From DASZKW01 sp035552775 (GTDB lineage: Bacteria; Actinomycetota; Acidimicrobiia; Acidimicrobiales; Palsa-688), in assembly GCA_035552775.1 (NCBI GenBank), contig DASZKW010000070.1, positions 1-64,000 of the forward strand: a stretch of 64,000 nucleotides of DNA, read 5' to 3'. How positions within the stretch are numbered: position 1 is the first letter of the stretch; the number at the start of each line of letters is the position of its first letter. This document shows positions 16,761 to 24,655 of this stretch, piece after piece. A model generated the notes under the pieces. The model saw only the letters and a program-made list of their open reading frames with translations. It had not been told where the DNA came from and did not search any database. Both the position numbers and the translations under genes were made by a program.

Positions 16761-17739
16761 CGGCGCCGGGCGGCGGCGGTTGGAGGGCGGCGCGCCCGAT
16801 GTCGGCGGCGTCCCGCCCGCCGTGGTACTGCGACAGGTAGACCCACAGGTCAGCTGCAGCCCGGCCATGGCCCCCGTCGTGGCAGAGGAGCCGGGCCCCG
16901 GCCGCCGCCGCCGTACGGGTCATGACCTCCACGCAGCCGGAGTGGACGACCTCGCGGACGGTGGCCGCCACCCGCCGGGCGTTGCCGTCCTTGTCGGCAG
17001 GGTCGGCGTCGAACTCGGCGGCGGCCCACGCCAACGTGGCGCGCATGGCCGTCGCCGTCGCCACCGCCGTCCCCAGGTGCGCCAGGGCGTGGGCCTCGGA
17101 GCCGGACTCCTTCATGTAACCGATGGTGTCGTCCACCAGGCGCGACGCTCCCCCGTACCAGCACGCCGCCACCCCCACCGCCCCGTGCCAGAAGCCGGGG
17201 CGTTCGACGTAGAAACCGGGCGGCCCGACCTGGGCGTCGGCGTCGACGACGAGGTCGAAGGCGACAGTCCGGCTGTCGGAGTCGGCCATGCCCACCGCCG
17301 GCCAGCTGCCCTCGACCGGCCTCACCGCGTTGGCCACCTCCACGTCGAGGAGGAGTTGGGATCCTTCGGCAAAGGCGGTTACCAACGCCCGGCGCACCGA
17401 GGTGGCACCGGAGCAGAACGGCTTGCGGCCCGACAAACACCATCCTTTCCCCGCCGGTTCTGCATCGAGGCGGGCGTGGCGCGACGAGGCCGCCCACACC
17501 CCGTACGCCCCCGCTCCCGGCCGGCGCCCTGCCTCGGCGAGGATGGCGAGGGCGTCGGCGTGGCCCTCCCCCAACCGGGCCAGCGACAGATCGTTGCGGG
17601 CCAGCGCAACCAGCGCCTCGAATCGTTCCGGCGTGCGCCCCCCTCCCGGCAGGGGGAGGTCCAAGGCGCCGTCGGCGACCGCCCGGCGGAAACGGGCCGC
17701 CACGTCCCGACCGCCGCCGTCGTCTTGCACCTCGGGCAA
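16738..17739 (-). CDS. Acyl-CoA dehydrogenase-like flavoprotein
   Basis: About 333 residues with the acyl-CoA dehydrogenase layout. There is a helical N-domain (LARLGEGHADALAIL), a beta-domain (GKGWCLSGRKPFCSGA, analogous to the flavin/substrate loop) and a C-terminal helical bundle (HGAVGVAACWYGGASRLVDDT; MTRTAAAAGARLLCHDG; ADLWVYLSQYHGGRD). It is shorter and more divergent than fatty-acid enzymes and may act on an unusual substrate of the downstream PIG-L/methyltransferase/GT2 cassette. The start is uncertain. TTG at 17739 or GTG at 17730 fit the family; an ATG at 17817 has a good GGAGG but overlaps the divergent MFS start. Confidence 0.7.
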   Translation of the reverse strand: MPEVQDDGGGRDVAARFRRAVADGALDLPLPGGGRTPERFEALVALARNDLSLARLGEGHADALAILAEAGRRPGAGAYGVWAASSRHARLDAEPAGKGWCLSGRKPFCSGATSVRRALVTAFAEGSQLLLDVEVANAVRPVEGSWPAVGMADSDSRTVAFDLVVDADAQVGPPGFYVERPGFWHGAVGVAACWYGGASRLVDDTIGYMKESGSEAHALAHLGTAVATATAMRATLAWAAAEFDADPADKDGNARRVAATVREVVHSGCVEVMTRTAAAAGARLLCHDGGHGRAAADLWVYLSQYHGGRDAADIGRAALQPPPPGAGGHRRGW

Positions 17740-17815
17740 CGTACCCGCGCCCGGACGCCCAGCAACCCGGCAAAAGTCTGCGTGCTTTGCAACTTTGCCG
17801 GATATGCTCGCACCC

Positions 17816-19444
17816 ATGAGTACCGCCTCCGCCGAAGCGTCTGCGGGTGACACAGGGCCTGAGCGGGAGACGGGGCCAGAAATCATCCCCTCGCCGGTGA
17901 CAGGCAAGCTCACCCAGCGACGGGTGCTGGTCATCATCGGCGCCCTCCTGCTCGGCATGCTGCTCGCCGCCTTGGACCAGACCATCGTGTCCACCGCCCT
18001 GCCGACCATCGTGGGCGACCTCGGGGGGGCGTCCCACCTGGCGTGGGTCATCACCGCCTACCTGCTGGCGTCGACGGCGTCCACGCCCCTGTGGGGCAAG
18101 CTCGGCGATCTCTACGGACGCAAGCGGTTCTTCCAGGCCGCCATCGTCATCTTCCTCGTCGGCTCCATCCTGGCTGGTCTCAGCCAGTCGATGATCCAGC
18201 TCATCGCCTTCCGGGCCATGCAGGGCCTCGGCGGGGGCGGGCTCATCGTGGGCGCCCAGGCGATCATCGGCGACGTGGTCAGCCCCCGGGAGCGGGGCAG
18301 GTACCAGGGCATCTTCGGCGCCGTGTTCGGGGTCACCAGCGTCATCGGACCGCTGCTCGGCGGCATCTTCGTGCAGGACCTGTCGTGGCGATGGGTCTTC
18401 TACGTCAACATCCCTGTCGGCGCCGTCGCCCTGGTCGTGACCGCCATAACCCTTCCTGGCGCCCTGACCAAGGTGAAGAGGGTCATCGACTACCTGGGGA
18501 CCGCCGTGCTCGCCTTGGCCGCCACCTCCCTGGTGTTGTTGACCAGCCTCGGGGGCACCACGTTCCCGTGGCTGTCCGCGCCGATAGTCATCCTAGGCGT
18601 CGCCGGCGTGGTGCTCATAGTCATCTTCGTGTTCGTGGAACGCCGAGCCGTCGAGCCCGTGCTGCCCCTCCACCTGTTCGCCAACAAGGTGTTCAGCGCC
18701 ACCAGCGCCATCGGCTTCGTCGTCGGCTTCGCCATGTTCGGGGCCCTCAGCTTCCTGCCCCTGTTCCTCCAGGTGGTCCGGGGCGTCAGCCCCACCACCT
18801 CGGGCCTGCAGTTGCTGCCCATGATGGCCGGCCTGCTGATGACGTCCATCGGGTCGGGCATCCTCATCAGCCGCTGGGGCCGCTACAAGGTGTTCCCGGT
18901 GGCCGGTACCGCGATCATGGCAGTGGGGTTGTTCTTGATGTCGCAGATGGGGCCGCACACCTCGGGCGGGCTCATCGACGTGTACATGTTCGTCTTCGGC
19001 GTCGGCCTGGGCGGGGTGATGCAGGTGCTGGTGATAGCAGTGCAGGGCGCCGTGCCCCACTCGGAGCTGGGGGTTGCCACCGCGGGGGCGACGTTCTTCC
19101 GCTCCATCGGCGGTTCGTTCGGCGCCGCCATCTTCGGGGCCATCTTCTCCAACATCCTGGCGGGCAGGCTGGCCACCGCCCTGCACGGGGTGCGCCTCCC
19201 CGTTGGCCTCAGCGCATCGAGCCTGAGCCCATCGGCACTGGACAAGCTGCCGCCCGCGGTCCACTCAGGGTTCGTGTCCTCCTACGCCTCGTCGCTGGAC
19301 CTGGTCTTCCTCATCGCCGTTCCCATCGCGGGGGCGGCGTGGTTGCTCACCTTCCTGCTGCCCGAGATCACCCTGCGCCGCACCGTCGGGCCCGACGGCC
19401 CCGCCCCCGCCGCGGAGGCGCCGGTGGCCGCGCCAATCGGCTGA
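17816..19444 (+). CDS. DHA2-family MFS drug/proton antiporter (EmrB/QacA type)
   Basis: A 542-residue pump with about 14 transmembrane helices. The signature ALDQTIVSTALPTIVGDLGG lies in helix 1, a GRKRFFQ loop follows helix 2, and motif C-like GPLLGGIFVQDLSWRWVFYVNIP in helix 5 marks a drug antiporter. It exports hydrophobic or cationic compounds in exchange for protons. ATG at 17816 (alternative in-frame ATG at 17804) gives a normal length N-tail. The gene is divergent from the acyl-CoA dehydrogenase-like gene. A CTTTGC direct repeat lies in the shared promoter region. Substrate unknown. Confidence 0.88.
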   Translation: MSTASAEASAGDTGPERETGPEIIPSPVTGKLTQRRVLVIIGALLLGMLLAALDQTIVSTALPTIVGDLGGASHLAWVITAYLLASTASTPLWGKLGDLYGRKRFFQAAIVIFLVGSILAGLSQSMIQLIAFRAMQGLGGGGLIVGAQAIIGDVVSPRERGRYQGIFGAVFGVTSVIGPLLGGIFVQDLSWRWVFYVNIPVGAVALVVTAITLPGALTKVKRVIDYLGTAVLALAATSLVLLTSLGGTTFPWLSAPIVILGVAGVVLIVIFVFVERRAVEPVLPLHLFANKVFSATSAIGFVVGFAMFGALSFLPLFLQVVRGVSPTTSGLQLLPMMAGLLMTSIGSGILISRWGRYKVFPVAGTAIMAVGLFLMSQMGPHTSGGLIDVYMFVFGVGLGGVMQVLVIAVQGAVPHSELGVATAGATFFRSIGGSFGAAIFGAIFSNILAGRLATALHGVRLPVGLSASSLSPSALDKLPPAVHSGFVSSYASSLDLVFLIAVPIAGAAWLLTFLLPEITLRRTVGPDGPAPAAEAPVAAPIG

Positions 19445-19465
19445 AGGTCTTTGGCGCCGGGCGCC

Positions 19466-19569
19466 CGGTGGTCGGTTCATGGCCGGCGCCGGCGCCGCGC
19501 GCTCGGTCGTCGGCTCGTGGCCGGCGCCGGCGCCAGCGGTCGGTGGTCGGCTCGTGGCCGGCGCCGGCC
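19466..19569. repeat. Three tandem ~36-bp units with GGCCGGCGCCGG core
   Basis: Three imperfect head-to-tail units, each a GGTCGTCGGCTCGTGG-like half followed by CCGGCGCCGG, lie in the gap between two convergent genes. No coding role was seen. The core recurs in several other repeats of this window. Confidence 0.7.
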
Positions 19570-19659
19570 CTGGATCTGTGACAGTGAGTGGCGCCCTGGG
19601 GCGCAACGGTGACAGTGGGTGGCCGACGGACCCGGGTTGGAGGGCCTCGGCGACGGACT

Positions 19660-19695
19660 GTGCAGAAACCTGGGCTATATCCCAGGGAACTGCAC
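19660..19695. promoter_or_regulatory. 36-bp two-block perfect palindrome
   Basis: GTGCAG, 3 bases, CCTGGG, 6 bases, CCCAGG, 3 bases, CTGCAC. Both pairs of 6-bp arms match perfectly and symmetrically. This is either a tandem dimer protein-binding site or a hairpin with symmetric internal loops. It lies between two convergent genes, with no obvious promoter beside it. Confidence 0.55.
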
Positions 19696-19763
19696 AACAG
19701 ATACGCGGTCCATCACAGGGCTGGTGCTTCTACGACGGGTCGGGCGTCGGCCGGCGAAGATGC

Positions 19764-20801
19764 CTAGCGGGTCGTCGGGCGGCGCCGCAGCCTCATGGCC
19801 GCCGGCCAGCTCAACGCGGGCGCCCGTGCGTGGCGGGTGGCGAGCCAGCAGCCGGCCAGGATCAGGACGAAGCCGATCCCTGCTCCCGCCCCGAAACCTT
19901 CCCCGAGGAACGCCACCCCTAGGACGACGGCGACCGCGGGGTTGACGTAGGTGATCAACGTGGCCCGCGTAGGACCCGTCTCGGCGATTAGGGCGAAGAA
20001 CAGCACGAACGCCACTGCCGTGCACACCACGCCCAGTACCACGACCGAAGCCAGTGCCGTTGCGCTGGGGGCTCGACGGGGTATCTCCGTGGCGGCGACG
20101 GGCAGGTAGCCCAGCGCGCACAGAGCGAGGGACGTGGCGACCACCCCGAGACTGGGGAGATCCGCCAGGCGCCGCGCCGCGATCATCGGGCCTAGGGCGT
20201 AGCCGACCACCACCACCCCCAACTCGGCCAACGACCGGGCGTCACCACCGTGCTGGTCGAGGCCCAACACGGCGCCCACCCCGGCCAGCCCGATGACCAG
20301 GCCCGCCAGGGCCGCGGCCCCCATTCGGTCAGTCGCCGGCCCTGAAACGGTAAGGGTGGCAGGGGCGGCGGCCACGGTTGTGTTTCGCCGGCGGGCGCCG
20401 GCGGTCCGGCGGGTGCCGGCGGTCCGGCGGGCGCCGGCGGTCCGGCGGGTGCCGGCGGTCCGGCGATGGACCACGACCATGGCGGCGACCACCAAGGGCA
20501 CGGCCGCCACGATCAGGCCCGACAACGAGCTCGTCAACCTGCGCTCGGCGTCCGACAGCAGTAGCCACGGGACTGCCAGCTCCACGACTGTGTAGACGAC
20601 GATGATGCGCCAGCGCGGGAGGACCGGGCGCAGCTCATCGCGAGCGACCGCGACGGGCACGAGTACCAGAGCACCGATGGCGGTGCGGGCGAAGACGAGC
20701 ATGCCCGGATCGAGGTCGCGCACAGCCACCCGGATCAACAGGTACGGGATCCCCCAGATCGCCGACATGGCGGCAAACAGGACCCATCCCCGCCGGCTCA
20801 C
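19764..20801 (-). CDS. EamA/DMT-family transporter with repeat insertion
   Basis: A 345-residue membrane protein with two EamA halves of about five helices each; typical motifs are AIWGIPYLLIRVA at the start and ITYVNPAVAVVLGVAFLGE near the end. The family exports metabolites such as amino acids. Between the halves, residues of about 113-138 are a tandem RTAGTR/RTAGAR repeat, encoded by four copies of an 18-bp GC unit. This lengthens a cytoplasmic loop and is absent from ordinary relatives. It ends convergently with the MFS gene. Confidence 0.82.
   Translation of the reverse strand: MSRRGWVLFAAMSAIWGIPYLLIRVAVRDLDPGMLVFARTAIGALVLVPVAVARDELRPVLPRWRIIVVYTVVELAVPWLLLSDAERRLTSSLSGLIVAAVPLVVAAMVVVHRRTAGTRRTAGARRTAGTRRTAGARRRNTTVAAAPATLTVSGPATDRMGAAALAGLVIGLAGVGAVLGLDQHGGDARSLAELGVVVVGYALGPMIAARRLADLPSLGVVATSLALCALGYLPVAATEIPRRAPSATALASVVVLGVVCTAVAFVLFFALIAETGPTRATLITYVNPAVAVVLGVAFLGEGFGAGAGIGFVLILAGCWLATRHARAPALSWPAAMRLRRRPTTR
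20392..20463. repeat. Four in-frame 18-bp tandem repeats in the EamA gene
   Basis: The unit CGGGYGCCGGCGGTCCGG occurs four times without gaps; copies alternate C and T at one position, giving RTAGA/RTAGT on the minus strand. This regular alternation suggests duplication of a 36-bp pair. Confidence 0.9.
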
Positions 20802-21057
20802 GAGTTCCTCCCCTTCACCGCTTCAGGCTACGAGACGGGGATACGCCGTCGTCCGCCGGCGTCCGCCGGCGCTGGGACGAGGACGCCGTCCATGTCGCAC
20901 ATCCAGCTGGCAGGGGCGGCACGTGAGCTCATACCCGCAGTATTGACGCGGCCCAGTGGAAACACGCCGAGGCACGACCGTTGAACCGCTGTCGGGCGCC
21001 GTCATGGCCCGAGCCGGGGGCGGCCCCTGAGCGGGGGGCAGGCCGGTGGCCCGGACG

Positions 21058-21867
21058 CTAGCGTCCCTTCCACTGCGGGGGTCGCTTCTCGATGAAGGCG
21101 TTGAGGCCCTCGGAGAAGTCCTCGGTTGTGAACAGGCCGACGAGCGCCTCACCGGAGCGGCGCATGCCCGCGCCGTCGTCGGCGCCGCGCAGCTCGACCA
21201 TGAGCTCCCGGGTGCGCTGGACCGCTATCGGCGCGTTGGCGCAGATCCGCCCGGCCAGCTCCAGGGCACCCTCCAATGCCTGGCCGGGCTCGCTGAGCGC
21301 GTTGACCAAGCCGAGGCCGTAGGCCCGCTCGGCGTCGATCGGATCGCCGGTGAGTCCCATCTCGAAGGCGACGTTGCGGGGCAGCACCTGGCCCAAGCGG
21401 AACACGCCGCCGGCCGCCGCCAGCAGCGAACGCCTGACCTCCGGGATCCCGAAGCGGGACTGGCGCGACGCCACGACCATGTCGCACGAGAGTGCGATCT
21501 CGAGCCCGCCGGCGAGGGCCGGGCCCTCCACCGCGGCGATGAGCGGCTTGACCCGGTCGCGCACGACGATGCCGGCGAAGCCTCCGCGCGAGGTGGACAT
21601 CTCCGCCCCCTTGCCGGCGCTGATGAGCTTCAAGTCGGCGCCGGCGGAAAAGAACTCCCGGGTGCCCGTCAGCACCCCGACCCACAGCGACTCCTCGGAC
21701 TCGAGCCGGTCGATGCCAGCCTCGATGCCGGCGGCGACAGGGCCGTTGACCGCGTTGCGGGCCGCCGGTCGGTTCAGTCGGATCACGAGGACGTTGCCCC
21801 GCTGCTCGACCAGGACGGTCTCGTCATCGGCAACCGCCGGCGTGGCGTCGGGAGCTTGCGGATCCAC
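21058..21867 (-). CDS. Enoyl-CoA hydratase/isomerase (crotonase) family enzyme
   Basis: A 269-residue crotonase. The oxyanion-hole regions are FSAGADLK and AVEGPALAGGLEIALSCD, and both Glu positions of hydratases look present (GGLEIAL and FGIPEVRRSLLAAAGG). It should act on 2-enoyl-CoA thioesters in fatty-acid or branched-chain breakdown. The GTG at 21867 has a strong GAGGAGGGG ribosome site 6-7 bases upstream. The gene stands alone and divergent from glycerol kinase. The exact substrate cannot be told within the superfamily. Confidence 0.85.
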   Translation of the reverse strand: MDPQAPDATPAVADDETVLVEQRGNVLVIRLNRPAARNAVNGPVAAGIEAGIDRLESEESLWVGVLTGTREFFSAGADLKLISAGKGAEMSTSRGGFAGIVVRDRVKPLIAAVEGPALAGGLEIALSCDMVVASRQSRFGIPEVRRSLLAAAGGVFRLGQVLPRNVAFEMGLTGDPIDAERAYGLGLVNALSEPGQALEGALELAGRICANAPIAVQRTRELMVELRGADDGAGMRRSGEALVGLFTTEDFSEGLNAFIEKRPPQWKGR

Positions 21868-21972
21868 TTCCCCTCCTCGGATGCGTCGTCGACTCACCGT
21901 AGCGGCGCGGCCCGGACCCGGCGCGGCGTCAGGCCTCAACCTCAACGGGGACGGCGTGGTAGGCAGGGCGCA

Positions 21973-23475
21973 ATGCCCGGGACCCACGTGCTCGCCATCG
22001 ACCAGGGGACCACGGGGACGACCGCGCTGGTCCTCGACCCCGACGCCACGGTGGTGGGCCGGGGCTACGCCGAGTTCGCCCAGCACTACCCGCGCCCGGG
22101 GTGGGTGGAGCACGACCCGATGGAAATCTGGCGGGTCTCGATCGAAGTTGCCCACCGGGCCTTGCGATCGGCCGGCGTGGTGCCGGCGGATCTGGCGTCG
22201 GTCGGCATCACCAACCAGCGTGAGACCACCGTGGTCTGGGACCGGCGTACCGGCGACCCCGTCGCCAACGCCATCGTCTGGCAGGACAGGCGCACCGCCG
22301 CCGCCTGCGCCGATCTGCGGGACCGGGGGTTGGAACGGCTGGTGCGCGAGCGCACCGGTCTGGTCGTCGACGCCTACTTCTCGGCGACCAAGCTGGCGTG
22401 GATCCTCGACCACGGCGACGGGCTGAGGGCACGAGCCGACCGGGGCGAGCTCGCCTTCGGCACCGTGGACTCGTGGCTGCTCCACCGCCTCACCGGGGGA
22501 CGGGTCCACGCCACCGACGTGACCAACGCCAGCCGCACCATGCTCTTCGACATCCGCCGGCTGGACTGGGACGACGAGCTCCTGGCCGAGCTCGACGTCC
22601 CCCGCTCGGTGCTGCCCGAGGTGCACCCGAGCATGCACGCATTCGGCGACACCGACCCCGACGTCTTCGGCGGGACGGGCGTGGCCGTCGCCGCCATACT
22701 GGGCGACCAGCAGGCCGCCCTCTTTGCCCAGGGTTGCTTCGATCGGGGCCAGACCAAGAACACCTACGGCACCGGCAGCTTCGTGCTCGTCAACACCGGC
22801 ACCGAGCCGGTCGTCGACGAAACCACCATGATCTCGACCATCGCCGTCGGCGTGGAGGGCGAAGCCACCCAGTACGCCCTCGAAGGGTCGATCTTCGTGA
22901 CCGGCTCGGCGGTGCAGTGGCTTCGCGACGAGCTCGGCATCATCTCCGACGCGGCCGAGACCGAAGCGCTGGCCTACAGCGTCGCCGACACGGGCGACGT
23001 GTGGTTCGTCCCCGCCCTCGCCGGCCTCGGCGCCCCGCAGTGGGATCCCTACGCCCGCGGCGCCCTGATCGGTATCACCCGGGGCACCAACCGGGCCCAC
23101 ATCGCCAGGGCCGTCCTCGAGAGCATCGCATTCCTGAGTCGGGATGTGATCGACACCATGGCGCGCGAGTCGGGAACGGCCATAGACGAGCTACGCGTCG
23201 ACGGCGGAGCGGTGGGCAACAACTTCCTCATGCAGTTTCAGTCCGACGTGCTCGGCATCCCGGTGGACGTCCCCGAGCAGACCGAGAGCACCTCGCTCGG
23301 GTCAGCTTTCCTCGCCGGCATGGCAGTCGGCGTCTGGTCCGACCGCGACGAGCTCGCGGCCATCCGGCGCACGGCACGGCGCTACGAACCGCGAATGGGC
23401 GCCGACGAGCGCGAGGCCCGCTGCTCACGCTGGAGCCAAGCGGTGGAGCGGTCCCTCCGGTGGGCTCAACCGTGA
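21973..23475 (+). CDS. glpK: Glycerol kinase
   Basis: A 500-residue FGGY-family kinase. The N-terminus has AIDQGTTGTTALV (phosphate loop), ITNQRETTVVWDRRTG and a WQDRRT motif, all specific for glycerol kinase. GDQQAALFAQGCFDRGQTKNTYGTGSF and LRVDGGAVGNNFLMQFQSD complete the ATP domain. It phosphorylates glycerol to glycerol 3-phosphate in the cytoplasm. No glpF or glpD is adjacent; the aquaporin far to the right looks metal-regulated instead. The GTG of the following lipoprotein gene overlaps this stop. Confidence 0.93.
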   Translation: MPGTHVLAIDQGTTGTTALVLDPDATVVGRGYAEFAQHYPRPGWVEHDPMEIWRVSIEVAHRALRSAGVVPADLASVGITNQRETTVVWDRRTGDPVANAIVWQDRRTAAACADLRDRGLERLVRERTGLVVDAYFSATKLAWILDHGDGLRARADRGELAFGTVDSWLLHRLTGGRVHATDVTNASRTMLFDIRRLDWDDELLAELDVPRSVLPEVHPSMHAFGDTDPDVFGGTGVAVAAILGDQQAALFAQGCFDRGQTKNTYGTGSFVLVNTGTEPVVDETTMISTIAVGVEGEATQYALEGSIFVTGSAVQWLRDELGIISDAAETEALAYSVADTGDVWFVPALAGLGAPQWDPYARGALIGITRGTNRAHIARAVLESIAFLSRDVIDTMARESGTAIDELRVDGGAVGNNFLMQFQSDVLGIPVDVPEQTESTSLGSAFLAGMAVGVWSDRDELAAIRRTARRYEPRMGADEREARCSRWSQAVERSLRWAQP

Positions 23476-24626
23476 GCCGGGGCGCAGCCCAGGAGAGGAT
23501 CCGCCGGTCCGGGCGACCGATCGAGACCGGTCTGCCACGGTTGCGGCGCCGGCTGGCGGCCGGCGTGGTTGCGGCCGGCGTGGTTGCCACAGTCGCCGCG
23601 GGGTGCGGGAGGTCGGGGAAACAACCGGCGGGAGCGCCAGCGGACTCGGTGCCCCCAACGAAGTCCGTGCCGTCGATGACTTCGTTGCCGTCACCGAACA
23701 CGCCGTCAATGAAGTCAGTGCCGGCGCCGGTGTCCACGCCGTCGACCGCGGTCGCGCCGGCGTCGGGAACAGGGACGAAACCGGCGCTCTGCGGGTCCCG
23801 TACCGGCGCCCCGGCGGTCGACAAGGTGATGGTCATCTGGGAGGAAAACCATGGCTACTCCTCCGTCGTCGGCTCTCCCGACGCTCCCTACATCAACTCC
23901 ATCGCCGCCGGCTGCGCCCTGGCCACCGACTACAACGCCGCGACCCACCCGTCGTTGCCCAACTACCTGGAGGCGACCTCGGGCCTGTCGTACGCCAGGT
24001 CACCGTTCGACGGCGACTGCTCGCCCGGCGGTTCGTGCGTCGTCACCGGCCCCTCCATTTTCAGCCAGGAGACGAGCGCAGGGAAGCAGTGGCGGGCCTA
24101 CGAGGAGGCCATGCCCCTCAACTGTGACCACACGACGAGCGATGTGTACGCAGCGCGCCACAACCCGCCCGTCTACTACACGAGCATCGGGACCGACTGC
24201 GCGCCCTGGGACCAGCCTCTCGGCGCGCCGACGTCGGGGGCGCTGGCCGCCGACGTGGCCGCCGGAACGCTGCCGGCCTATTCGATGGTCACACCCGACG
24301 TCGTCGACGACATGCACGACGGGAGCGTGGCCGGCGGGGACCGGTGGCTGGCCCGGTGGCTGCCGGTCGTGACCTCGGGAAGCGACTACCGCGACGGACG
24401 GCTGGCGATCCTGGTCGTGTGGGACGAGGGGAGCGGCTCGGGGAACGACCTCTCGCACGTGCCCTTACTTGTCCTATCGGCGTCGACCCGCCCCGGCACC
24501 CGTGTGGCTGAGCCCATCGGCGAGCCGTCGGTGCTGCGCGCCACCGAGGACCTGACCGGGCTGCCCACCCATCTGGGGATGGCTGCCAGCGCGCCCTCGA
24601 TCCTGACGGGTTTCGGGCTCCGCTGA
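23472..24626 (+). CDS. Lipoprotein phosphoesterase (acid phosphatase/phospholipase C-like)
   Basis: A 384-residue protein beginning with a basic tail and the lipoprotein signal VVAAGVVATVAAGC (Cys near residue 44). A Ser/Pro/Thr linker built on PS-SVPS-type repeats follows. The phosphoesterase domain then shows VMVIWEENHGYSSVVGS (metal-binding Glu-Glu-Asn), THPSLPNYLEATSG, MVTPDVVDDMHDG and VVWDEGSGSG, as in the PF04185 family of acid phosphatases and C-type phospholipases. It acts outside the membrane on phosphate esters. GTG at 23472 overlaps the glycerol kinase stop; released glycerol phosphate could link the two. Confidence 0.85.
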   Translation: MSRGAAQERIRRSGRPIETGLPRLRRRLAAGVVAAGVVATVAAGCGRSGKQPAGAPADSVPPTKSVPSMTSLPSPNTPSMKSVPAPVSTPSTAVAPASGTGTKPALCGSRTGAPAVDKVMVIWEENHGYSSVVGSPDAPYINSIAAGCALATDYNAATHPSLPNYLEATSGLSYARSPFDGDCSPGGSCVVTGPSIFSQETSAGKQWRAYEEAMPLNCDHTTSDVYAARHNPPVYYTSIGTDCAPWDQPLGAPTSGALAADVAAGTLPAYSMVTPDVVDDMHDGSVAGGDRWLARWLPVVTSGSDYRDGRLAILVVWDEGSGSGNDLSHVPLLVLSASTRPGTRVAEPIGEPSVLRATEDLTGLPTHLGMAASAPSILTGFGLR

Positions 24627-24655
24627 GCGTCCGCGGGCACCATCGGCCGAGACGA

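Noticed and set aside
21058..23100. Long minus-strand frame across glycerol kinase
   Set aside because: Only the crotonase part has domain motifs and a ribosome site (GTG at 21867); the upstream part is antisense to glpK.
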